Shown here piece by piece: positions 1 through 6,305 of a DNA stretch of 7,598 nucleotides. The notes under the pieces were generated by a model. It was not told where the DNA came from. It ran no database searches and saw only the letters and a list, made by a program, of their open reading frames with translations. The DNA is from CAYJIX01 sp964370375 (lineage in GTDB: Bacteria > Desulfobacterota > Desulfovibrionia > Desulfovibrionales > Desulfovibrionaceae), in the NCBI GenBank assembly GCA_964370375.1, contig CAYJIX010000084.1, positions 1 to 7,598 of the forward strand. The letters run 5' to 3'. Both the position numbers and the translations under genes were made by a program. Within the stretch, counting starts at the first letter, position 1; the number at the start of each line of letters is the position of its first letter.

Positions 1-2493
1 GCCATTCAGCAAGGCGGCGGAACCCTTAGGGCGTCCAGCGGCGATATTATGGTTCGTTTGAACGAACGCCGCGACTATGCGGACGACTTTGCCTCCATTG
101 CCATACGCACCAATCCTGATGGGAGCCGCTTGCTCCTAGACGATATTGCCACCATTACCGATACCTTTGACGATACCAAACGCTGGGCAGAATTTAACGG
201 GCAAGACGCCCTGCTTATTGAAGTGTACAGTATCGGCGATCAAACTCCGGAATCTGTAGCCACAGCCACCTTGCGCATTGTAGAGCATTTTAACGCCACT
301 ATGCCCGGGGATTTAAAGCTGCATGTCCTTGACAATTCCGCTGATGTATACCTGCAACGGGAAGAATTGCTCATAGATAATGCCTTTTTGGGCGTGGTTT
401 TGGTCTTTATCTGTTTGGCTATCTTTTTACGGCCCTCCTTGGCGTTATGGGTCAGCCTTGGCATCCCTGTTTCCATGCTGGGCGCGTTTTGGTTTTTTAA
501 TCCCCTTGGCCTTACCATCAATATGATGACGTTGTTTGCCTTTCTGCTCACCTTGGGGATTGTGGTGGATGATGCCATTGTGGTTGGCGAAAACGTAAGT
601 TCATGGCAAGAACGCGGAGCAAGCCCCCTTGAAGCAGCTATTCGCGGCACAGAGGAAGTGGGCGGGCCTGTGATTTTTAGCGTGATTACCAACATGGTAG
701 CCTTTATGCCCATGCTGTTCATACCAGGAACCATGGGAAAATTTTGGGAATCCATGCCCTATGTGGTTATGGCGGTCTTTTTTTGCTCACTCATTGAAAG
801 CCTGTATATTTTACCTGCCCACTTGGCCCATACCCGTAAACGCTCTGACGACGAGCTCAATAAGCCTGCCAAAAACAATCCGTTTTCCAAGGGGTTTCAT
901 GCTTTTAGCCTATGGCAACAACGGTTTAGTAAAGGCTTTATGCGCTTTGTGGAAGTGCGCTTTGGCGGCATGCTGATCAAGGTTCTGCGCCAGCGTTATA
1001 TCACCTTTGCCGCAAGTATTTTTATACTGCTGCTCACCCTTGGCTATGTGGCCTCAGGACGGCTTGGCTTTGACCTTATGCCGCGTACAGAGGCTGATTT
1101 TGCCTTTGCCACAGCCTACCTGCCTTCGGGCGCACCTAAAGAACAGATCAATAACGTGAAAAACCGTCTGGTCAATACCGCCGAAAAACTGGTGGCAGAA
1201 AACGGCGGTGACGCTTTATCAGAAGGGATTTTTGTTCAGGTTCGCGATACAGAAATGTTTGTGTATGTCATGCTTGTGGATCCGGATGTCCGCCCCATGA
1301 GCACCGATGATTTTACCAATTTATGGCGTAAAGAAGTGGGAATCATCCCCGGCGTTGAAAGCCTGCTCATGCAGTCTGACCGCGGCGGCCCAGGCGGCAG
1401 CAGAGGCCTTAACATCCGCCTATCGCACCGCGACACTGAAGTTTTAGAAGAGGCGGCAGCTGACCTTGGGGAGCGTTTGTCAACCTATGCCAGCATCAGC
1501 GATGTGGATACAGGCACAAGCCGTACCACGCGTCAATTTGATGTGACGCTCAAACCCTTGGCAGAACAGCTTGGCCTGTCAGCCCGTGACATTTCAACCC
1601 AAATGCGCAACGCCTTTGAAGGCGCTGTAGCCCTTCGCCAGCAACGCGATTACAACGAAATCACCGTGCGCGTGCGCCTGCCGGAAGAAGAGCGCATCCG
1701 TGAAGCCACCTTTGAAGAGCTTATTTTGCGAACCCCTGACGGACGCGAAGTGCTCCTTCGTGATGTGACCGAACTTGAGGACGGACGCGCTGATTCTGTG
1801 ATCCGTCATACCAACGGAAGGCGTACTGCCACGGTGGAAGCCTCGGTCACGCCGCCTTCAGAAACAGGACGTCTGATGGAGGATGTTTCTGTAAACGTTT
1901 TGCCGGATCTTATGAACGAATATGAAGGCCTGACATGGGAATTTGGCGGACGCCAATCAGATATGATGGACAGCACGGGGTCCTTGCTCTATGGGTTTAT
2001 TTTTGCCCTGTTGGCAATATACGCCCTATTGGCTATTCCGTTTAAAAGCTATTCGCAACCTCTTATCATCATGCTAACCATTCCTTTTGGTATGGTAGGG
2101 GCAGTGGTCGGGCATGTTCTTATGGGGTATAGCCTGACTGTCATCAGTCTTTTTGGACTTGTGGCCCTATCCGGGGTTGTGGTCAACGATTCCTTGGTGC
2201 TTATTGATTTTGCCAACCGCCGCTGCCGTGAGGGCATCACTCCTTTTGAAGCGGTAAGGCAGGCGGCGATTCAGCGTTTTCGCCCCATTTTATTAACAAC
2301 CATCACCACCTTTGTGGGCCTTGCTCCGCTGATTTTTGAAACGTCACGTCAGGCGCGCATGCTCATTCCTGTGGCCCTGTCCCTTGGCTTTGGGATTTTG
2401 TTTGCAACCTTTATGTGCCTTGTGCTTGTTCCTGCCTTGTATTTGATCATTGATGATGCAGGAAAAATCCTTAAAGGGGAATCGCAGACGTAA
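1..2493 (+). CDS. RND-family efflux permease, 5'-truncated by window edge
   Basis: Inner-membrane proton-driven pump subunit of a tripartite RND exporter; it would work with a periplasmic adaptor and an outer-membrane channel, neither seen here. The frame is open from base 1, so the ATG at 49 is internal. About 830 residues remain of the usual ~1,030; by alignment with AcrB from memory, the first ~200 (TM1 and much of the first porter subdomains) lie upstream. Visible in order: the end of the first porter domain, a TM2-TM6 bundle, a loop, TM7 (from about 1000), the second porter domain (about 1070-1950), and the TM8-TM12 bundle ending in 'VPALYLI'. The paired Asp of the TM4 proton relay are at 568-573 ('GIVVDDAIVVGEN'). 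In the second bundle, 'GVVVNDSLVLIDF' (about 2175-2211) lacks the Lys that AcrB has there. The substrate cannot be assigned; the style is that of the broad 'acriflavin resistance/RND permease' class. The gene ends TAA just before a clear terminator. Confidence 0.93.
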   Translation, partial: AIQQGGGTLRASSGDIMVRLNERRDYADDFASIAIRTNPDGSRLLLDDIATITDTFDDTKRWAEFNGQDALLIEVYSIGDQTPESVATATLRIVEHFNATMPGDLKLHVLDNSADVYLQREELLIDNAFLGVVLVFICLAIFLRPSLALWVSLGIPVSMLGAFWFFNPLGLTINMMTLFAFLLTLGIVVDDAIVVGENVSSWQERGASPLEAAIRGTEEVGGPVIFSVITNMVAFMPMLFIPGTMGKFWESMPYVVMAVFFCSLIESLYILPAHLAHTRKRSDDELNKPAKNNPFSKGFHAFSLWQQRFSKGFMRFVEVRFGGMLIKVLRQRYITFAASIFILLLTLGYVASGRLGFDLMPRTEADFAFATAYLPSGAPKEQINNVKNRLVNTAEKLVAENGGDALSEGIFVQVRDTEMFVYVMLVDPDVRPMSTDDFTNLWRKEVGIIPGVESLLMQSDRGGPGGSRGLNIRLSHRDTEVLEEAAADLGERLSTYASISDVDTGTSRTTRQFDVTLKPLAEQLGLSARDISTQMRNAFEGAVALRQQRDYNEITVRVRLPEEERIREATFEELILRTPDGREVLLRDVTELEDGRADSVIRHTNGRRTATVEASVTPPSETGRLMEDVSVNVLPDLMNEYEGLTWEFGGRQSDMMDSTGSLLYGFIFALLAIYALLAIPFKSYSQPLIIMLTIPFGMVGAVVGHVLMGYSLTVISLFGLVALSGVVVNDSLVLIDFANRRCREGITPFEAVRQAAIQRFRPILLTTITTFVGLAPLIFETSRQARMLIPVALSLGFGILFATFMCLVLVPALYLIIDDAGKILKGESQT

Positions 2494-2569
2494 GCTTTAT
2501 TGAAAAAAGCTACCTTTAGCTGTTCAGGCTTTTGTTGCCTTTAAGCCCTGTTCACCCCTAACGAACAAC

Positions 2570-2605
2570 AAGCCCTCCTCACAGTAGATTGTGAGGAGGG
2601 CTTTT
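2570..2605 (+). terminator. Rho-independent terminator after the RND gene
   Basis: A 13-bp perfect stem (2570-2582 with 2591-2603, arm core AGCCCTCCTCAC), with an 8-nt loop, runs into a short T tract (2602-2605). It lies about 77 bp after the RND stop codon. The T tract is short but the stem is GC-rich. The minus-strand reading has no T tract, so it should act on plus-strand transcripts. Confidence 0.85.
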
Positions 2606-2633
2606 ACATAGTATGCCAATGCTTTTTTGCGAT

Positions 2634-2672
2634 GGACTGCCACGTCTTCACTGCGTTCGTCCTCGCAGTGAC
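2634..2672 (-). repeat. 39-bp palindromic repeat, copy A (inverted relative to copy B)
   Basis: The sequence starts GGACTGCCACGTC and ends CCTCGCAGTGAC. Its reverse complement matches 2763-2801 at 38 of 39 positions; the one difference is a T/C near the middle of the outer arm. The unit also contains its own hairpin: TCACTGCG (2648-2655) pairs with CGCAGTGA (2664-2671) across an 8-nt loop. From general knowledge it resembles the dispersed 'GTCATTGCGAGG...GTGGCAATCC' repeats found in many proteobacterial and other genomes. The minus strand label only records that it is reversed relative to copy B. Confidence 0.85.
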
Positions 2673-2762
2673 TTGGTGTATAACCACTGGCTTTGCCCGA
2701 ACAAAAAACTTTTGCAAGCACGCAAACCATTCCGAAAAAAGCAACACACGCCGCGCCACGAT

Positions 2763-2801
2763 GTCACTGCGAGGACGAACGCAGTGAGGACGTGGCAGTC
2801 C
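2763..2801 (+). repeat. 39-bp palindromic repeat, copy B
   Basis: This is the mirror of copy A, starting GTCACTGCGAGGACGAACG and ending GACGTGGCAGTCC. It has the same internal hairpin (2764-2771 with 2780-2787). With copy A it could form a 39-bp stem around a 90-nt loop (2673-2762). Similarity stops sharply at the outer ends of both copies, which supports two inserted units rather than one duplicated region. Confidence 0.85.
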
Positions 2802-2835
2802 ACCTGTGCCCTTTGCCAACGTAAAAAAACACTTT

Positions 2836-2863
2836 TTGCAACGGCAAAACCGTGCTATACGAT
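2836..2863 (+). promoter_or_regulatory. Possible promoter of the DUF1028 gene
   Basis: TTGCAA (2836-2841) and TACGAT (2858-2863) are spaced 16 bp apart. Each matches four of six bases of the sigma-70 consensus. The position, 40 bp before the chosen start and after the repeat pair, is sensible, but the match is weak. Confidence 0.3.
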
Positions 2864-2902
2864 CTTCACCTTATTTCAACTCTTCATCCTAGGAAAAACA
2901 CC

Positions 2903-3592
2903 ATGTCCCACAAGGTACAACCTGTTATGACAAGGGCTTTTGACGCCACCTTCTCCCTCACAGCGCGCTGTCCCCAAACAGGGCATTTGGGCGTTGTGGT
3001 AGCAACCGCACGGCCTGCTGTGGGCAACCGCGTGCCCCACGTTTTGGCAGGTGTTGGCGCGTCAGCGTCGCAGGCTTCTACAAATCCTACGTTAAGCGTG
3101 CAAGCCCTGCAGCTTGTCGCCCAAGGGGTCAGTGTACAGGACGCGCTTACAACAGTGCTTGATAATGATAAAGACAAAGACATGCGCCAACTCACCCTTA
3201 TGGATGTTCATGGACAGTGCGCTGCCTTTACAGGGGACGCAATTATAGAACATTCCCCGTGGGCAGGAACCCTTCAAGGGAAGGATTGCATGGGAGCAGG
3301 CAATATCTTGGTCAGCGAAGAAACCCTTATCGCCATGGTGACAACCTTTGAGCAAAGCACAGGCTATTTGGGGCAACGCCTTGTGCTTGCCCTTGTTGCC
3401 GGGCAAAAGGCAGGAGGTGACGCACGCGGTAAAATATCTGCGGCCCTAAACGTGAGCGCGCACCCAAGCTTTGCACCGCAAGATGTCCCTTGGCCGCTTA
3501 CTTTGCGTGTGGACATGGCAGATGAACCTGCTAAAGAGCTGCATAAGCTTTATACTGAGTATTTTCGCTTGATGGGGTTTGAGGAGCAGTAG
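2903..3592 (+). CDS. DUF1028 family protein (Ntn-hydrolase superfamily)
   Basis: Cytoplasmic protein of 229 residues with the DUF1028 pattern: 'TFSLTAR..QTGHLGVVVA' (residues 16-34), 'AVGNRVPHVLAGVGASASQA.TNP', an 'RQL.L.D..G..AAFTG' block, 'GAGNIL', and 'GQKAGGDARGKISAALNV' near the end. The family (also COG3342) is grouped with N-terminal-nucleophile hydrolases, but its substrate is unknown. The ATG at 2903 is chosen because AGGAA lies 7 nt upstream. An in-frame ATG at 2852 has no such site, and ATG 2927 remains possible. The Thr that starts the conserved 'TFSL' is residue 16, so if it is the nucleophile a short peptide must be removed first. The gene is transcribed alone, after the RND terminator and convergent with the potassium-channel gene. 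The family call is confident; the enzymatic role is open. Confidence 0.87.
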   Translation: MSHKVQPVMTRAFDATFSLTARCPQTGHLGVVVATARPAVGNRVPHVLAGVGASASQASTNPTLSVQALQLVAQGVSVQDALTTVLDNDKDKDMRQLTLMDVHGQCAAFTGDAIIEHSPWAGTLQGKDCMGAGNILVSEETLIAMVTTFEQSTGYLGQRLVLALVAGQKAGGDARGKISAALNVSAHPSFAPQDVPWPLTLRVDMADEPAKELHKLYTEYFRLMGFEEQ

Positions 3593-3657
3593 AAGGTAGC
3601 ATGCAGTATCCAGCCGATGCTCACAAAACACCGTTTCATGCTTTTTTCAAAAAAACA

Positions 3658-3885
3658 GGCTCTAGTTGCGTAAAGTGTGTATTTTTTGTTCATTGTACAT
3701 AGTCTAAAGGCATGACCTCGTGTATTACCGCAGGCCACTGCGAGGAATGTCGCTTCGGGAATTATGCTTACAAATTAGTCTAATAGCGACATGACGTGGC
3801 AGTCCATGTCTTTAAACTATATACAAAGATGATTTTAGTATTATCAATATTTCATCTTTTTTACACACTTTACACAACTAGAGCC
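3658..3885. mobile_element. MITE-like palindromic element with 24-bp terminal inverted repeats
   Basis: The ends at 3658-3681 and 3862-3885 are inverted copies (GGCTCTAGTTG[C/T]GTAAAG...) matching at 23 of 24 bases. A second pair of arms inside, 3691-3713 and 3806-3828, matches at 19 of 23; three of the four differences are transitions that keep G-U pairing. The element is AT-rich, carries no ORF and is 228 bp long, all typical of a non-autonomous element. Target duplication is unclear because both flanks are A-rich: CAAAAAAA on the left, CAAAAAAT on the right. The TTGTGTAAA in the end recalls IS256-type termini, but that is a loose resemblance from memory. It could instead be a long intergenic hairpin that acts as a two-way terminator. 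Confidence 0.6.
3736..3805 (+). repeat. Diverged copy of the CACTGCGAGG...GTGGCAGTCC repeat, inside the MITE-like element
   Basis: It starts CACTGCGAGGA and ends GACGTGGCAGTCC, like copy B, but has a different, longer middle. That middle is itself a hairpin: ATGTCGCT (3748-3754 region) pairs with AGCGACAT (3785-3792) around about 30 nt. It ends exactly where the right inner arm of the surrounding element begins (3806), which suggests insertion at the centre of the older palindrome. Confidence 0.6.
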
Positions 3886-3886
3886 C

Positions 3887-3911
3887 AAAAAATACGCGTA
3901 CCCTTGCATAC
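3887..3911 (-). terminator. Weak terminator-like hairpin after the potassium-channel gene
   Basis: Read on the minus strand, GTATGC (3911-3906) can pair with GCGTAT (3897-3892) with two G-U pairs across an 8-nt loop, followed by a run of T's. The stem is weak. The long palindrome next to it may be the real stop signal for both convergent genes. Confidence 0.3.
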
Positions 3912-3969
3912 CTTTTTGTGAGCACCAAAAGCACATCCTGGCAGATTTTTCACCGCGCTGCCTATTTTG

Positions 3970-5679
3970 TCAATTTTTACGCTTATCCCCAAACAGTTTA
4001 AAAAATTTCGCTTGGGAGGCAGGGTCGCCGATCATATACAGTTCTTCGCCATCTGTGAAAACGTGGCTTGGCTCAGGGTTTGGCTGCATGGCGCCGCCGG
4101 GCAAACGGCATCCCACAAGGTTGCAATTGGTTGTTTCGCGGATATCGCTGTCCATAAGCGTTTTGCCCACAAGGCGGCCGCGCACATACGCGCGAAACAT
4201 GTTAAGGCCTTCGTTGAGCATAAAAACCTGCCCGGGTGAAAGCAAGTTCATCACTGTACCTGTAACCATTGTGGCTTGCGATAGCACAAGGTCGGCACCT
4301 GCGGCGTATAACATGTTGATGTTACGATCAAGGCTGGCCCTGCACACGATTTGAATATCCGGCTGCAATTTGCGGCAATACAAGGTCAAATACACATTGG
4401 TGTCATCGTCATGGGTGGTCACAAGGACAGAAGGCGCCGTGCGGATGCCTGCCTTTTCTAAAATAGCCAAATCTGCCGCATCGCCTTGGATGGCGTTCTT
4501 GTGCTTGCACACTTTTTTATCCACAAGGGTATAGGGGATGTCGTTTTCATCAAAAAACTCAGCCGCAGCAATTCCTACACGTCCGCCGCCAAGGATCAGC
4601 ACGGCAGGGGCTTCTGCTTCTTGGCTTTCTTCAATATCTTGACGTATTAAAGCATCCAAAGCTGCCATTTGTTCTTCTGTGCCGGCAACCATCAGCACGC
4701 TGTTTTCTGTAAACAAGGTATCAGCTTGGGGCAAGGTAAAAACGCCGCGCTGCCATATGCCCACCACGTTGACGCCTGTGCTGTCGCGCAAACCGCAATT
4801 TGTTACGGTTTTTCCTACCAAAAACGTACCGATAACAGGTGCTTCGGCAACAACAAGCCCTTCAAAGCGGCTGATAACGCGCCATTTGGCTGCGCCGCGA
4901 ACACCACGATAGGCCAAGGCCTCACCAAGAAGCTTATGAAATTGAAACGCGTCGTTGGCACCTGCAAGCTGCAAAATATCTAAAGAATCTTCATTTTCAA
5001 CCCGTGCTGTAATGGGCACGGTCGCGCAAATTTCACGCACGGTGAATACAATATTGGTATTGCGCACGTCAGAATCAAGGGCCACAACCATGGCGGCTTT
5101 TTCCACTTGCAAACGTTTATAAACTTCGCCGTTATCGTGCTCACCCATGACAGCTTGATAGCCTTGATCAAAAAAATCTAAGGTGACCTGACTGTCCGGA
5201 CACAATATCACGCACTGGATACCATAGCGGACAAAGGTGTCCACAAGGCTTAGCAGCATGGGGTTTACCCCCACAAGGATCACATGATTTTTGGTATTGG
5301 CTGATACATCGCGGGGAACTTGATCTTTTTTTTGTGCTTCAAGCCACGGCGCGTAAAAATATTCAATAAAGGCAAAGGGCAGCATCACAAGCAAAAAAAG
5401 CACACCGGAAAGCAACACAACAATGGAAAAAAGCCGCCCAAGGTCAGATGTAAAGGTAATATCTCCAAAACCCAAGGTAGACATGACCGTAAGCGTCCAA
5501 TAAAAGCCCGTGAGCCACGAATAGCTTTGCCCCTCATACTCCATAATATAATGAAATAAAATAGAATACACGCAAACAAGTGCCACCAGCACAAGGATAA
5601 AGCGTAACAAATATCCAATGTTACGACGTGCGCCGCGCTGGCGTAAAAAAAGCGTCAACTGCGAGGTTATAAATTTCAT
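3970..5679 (-). CDS. Potassium channel with two tandem RCK (TrkA-N/TrkA-C) domains
   Basis: Inner-membrane K+ channel, 569 residues. It has a short cytoplasmic N-terminus, TM1 (about 22-46), a pore helix and selectivity filter 'TLGFGD' (68-73), and TM2 (about 83-107). RCK1 follows (from about 131, 'NHVILVGV') with its TrkA-C part (about 270-340), then RCK2 (from about 358) and a second TrkA-C to the end. Two RCK domains per subunit allow a tetramer to carry the full eight-domain gating ring, as in GsuK or BK-type channels. RCK2 has the intact nucleotide motif GGGRVG (364-369) with Asp387 after the next strand; RCK1 has a degraded 'VGVNPM'. That suggests only RCK2 binds NAD(H) in the usual way. 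The ATG follows fur by 28 bp; the ribosome site is weak (AGG 9 nt upstream), consistent with coupling to fur translation. The ligand and physiological role are unknown. Confidence 0.93.
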   Translation of the reverse strand: MKFITSQLTLFLRQRGARRNIGYLLRFILVLVALVCVYSILFHYIMEYEGQSYSWLTGFYWTLTVMSTLGFGDITFTSDLGRLFSIVVLLSGVLFLLVMLPFAFIEYFYAPWLEAQKKDQVPRDVSANTKNHVILVGVNPMLLSLVDTFVRYGIQCVILCPDSQVTLDFFDQGYQAVMGEHDNGEVYKRLQVEKAAMVVALDSDVRNTNIVFTVREICATVPITARVENEDSLDILQLAGANDAFQFHKLLGEALAYRGVRGAAKWRVISRFEGLVVAEAPVIGTFLVGKTVTNCGLRDSTGVNVVGIWQRGVFTLPQADTLFTENSVLMVAGTEEQMAALDALIRQDIEESQEAEAPAVLILGGGRVGIAAAEFFDENDIPYTLVDKKVCKHKNAIQGDAADLAILEKAGIRTAPSVLVTTHDDDTNVYLTLYCRKLQPDIQIVCRASLDRNINMLYAAGADLVLSQATMVTGTVMNLLSPGQVFMLNEGLNMFRAYVRGRLVGKTLMDSDIRETTNCNLVGCRLPGGAMQPNPEPSHVFTDGEELYMIGDPASQAKFFKLFGDKRKN

Positions 5680-5707
5680 TGGGCAAGGCCTGATAGGCTG
5701 TTAAAGG

Positions 5708-6181
5708 CTATTTGGGGCTAGACGGTTTTTCATTGCGGCAACTGGGGCACAAACCGTACAAATACAAAGTATGTGATGTGGGTAAAAAGCCGTGTTTTTT
5801 GGCTAAATCCTCTTGTAAACGCTCAATTTCAGGGTCAACCACTTCCACCTTAAGGCCGCATTTTTCACAAACAAGGTGGTCATGGTGCGCCCCATGCGCC
5901 CATTCATAACGGGCCAAGCCGTCATCAAAGCGCACTTCCCTGGCAATGCCTGCTTCGCACAATAGCTTCATGGTGCGGTAGATGGTGGCCTGCCCAATGG
6001 AAGGGTCTAATAGACGCACACGGTCATACAATTCCTCTGTGCTTAGATGCAAATCGTCATTCTCAAAAAAAACATCCATGATCTGTTGCCGTTGCAGCGT
6101 ATTGCGCAACCCCTGCGTTTGGATGTAACGAAAAAATTCCTTTTTGGCTTCTTCTATGTCTACAGTGTGCCGCGTTACCAT
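5708..6181 (-). CDS. fur: Fur family iron-responsive repressor
   Basis: Cytoplasmic metal-dependent repressor of 157 residues. A winged helix comes first, with the recognition helix near 'QATIYRTMKLL' (64-74), then a dimerisation and metal domain. By comparison with E. coli Fur from memory, the metal ligands are all present: His45, Glu93, His99/His100-Asp101-His102, Glu120 and His137. The structural zinc cysteines are present as CxxC at 105-108 and 145-148. The 'SHTLYLYGLC' segment is closer to true Fur than to Zur or PerR, but metal specificity cannot be proved from sequence. The ATG at 6181 is chosen because GGGAGGAA ends a few bases before it; a TTG at 6193 would place the ribosome site inside the gene. 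The channel gene follows after 28 bp, probably in the same transcript. There is no strong classical Fur box upstream. Confidence 0.92.
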   Translation of the reverse strand: MVTRHTVDIEEAKKEFFRYIQTQGLRNTLQRQQIMDVFFENDDLHLSTEELYDRVRLLDPSIGQATIYRTMKLLCEAGIAREVRFDDGLARYEWAHGAHHDHLVCEKCGLKVEVVDPEIERLQEDLAKKHGFLPTSHTLYLYGLCPSCRNEKPSSPK

Positions 6182-6184
6182 TGT

Positions 6185-6190
6185 TCCTCC
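6185..6190 (-). promoter_or_regulatory. Ribosome binding site that fixes the fur start
   Basis: On the minus strand GGGAGG lies 3 to 4 bases before the start (GGGAGGAACA then ATG at 6181). It is the best Shine-Dalgarno match in the window and rules against the slightly longer reading from TTG at 6193. Confidence 0.8.
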
Positions 6191-6223
6191 CAAAACTCGT
6201 TAAAACTACTTGTTTTGATTGAT

Positions 6224-6254
6224 AGCATGGCTTTTTCAAACCATGCTTATTGTA
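6224..6254 (-). promoter_or_regulatory. Possible fur promoter with adjoining palindrome (operator candidate)
   Basis: TACAAT (6254-6249, five of six bases of a -10 box) has no good -35 partner. Directly downstream is a perfect 7-bp inverted repeat, AGCATGG (6224-6230) and CCATGCT (6241-6247), separated by 10 bp. If that -10 is used, the palindrome covers the transcription start, a usual place for a repressor site. It does not match the Fur box consensus well, and could simply be an RNA hairpin in the leader. Confidence 0.3.
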
Positions 6255-6305
6255 TCGCACTGCCTTAAAATAAAATAGATCCTGTTTTGGCGTATGCCAA
6301 ATTTT

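Larger units (their letters stand above)
2494..2902. other. 409-bp intergenic region: terminator, inverted repeat pair, DUF1028 upstream region
   Basis: No convincing gene lies here. It holds the terminator of the RND gene, two 39-bp repeats in opposite orientation about 90 bp apart, and the presumed promoter and ribosome site of the DUF1028 gene. Open frames crossing it on both strands mainly translate the repeat and its mirror copy, and they look like no known protein. Confidence 0.7.
3593..3969. other. 377-bp convergent intergenic region filled by a nested palindromic element
   Basis: The region lies between the stop codons of the DUF1028 gene (plus) and the channel gene (minus) and holds no gene. 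It contains the 228-bp element at 3658-3885 and an outer pair of 11-bp arms (3618-3628 and 3914-3924). Weak terminator-like hairpins also occur on each side: AGCATG (3598-3603) with CATGCT (3637-3642) followed by T's on the plus strand, and 3892-3897 with 3906-3911 followed by T's on the minus strand. Confidence 0.7.

Noticed and set aside
240..755. 171-codon open frame on the minus strand inside the RND gene
   Set aside because: It is fully antisense to a well-conserved RND coding region, has no family resemblance, and its composition is what the opposite strand would give.
2604..2930. Overlapping open frames on both strands across the inverted repeats
   Set aside because: Their similar translations come from the same palindromic repeat read both ways. 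There is no ribosome site or family match, and the plus frame runs into the DUF1028 start in another phase.
2634..3805. Three related palindromic repeats considered as a CRISPR remnant
   Set aside because: They are in opposite orientations with irregular spacing, a gene lies between them, and there is no cas gene.
3658..3885. Complete insertion sequence
   Set aside because: Only 228 bp lie between the terminal repeats and no transposase frame exists, so at most it is a non-autonomous element.
6182..6305. Classical Fur box upstream of fur
   Set aside because: The best candidate near 6240-6257 (GATACAATAAGCATGG on the minus strand) shares only part of the consensus, so I do not call autoregulation.
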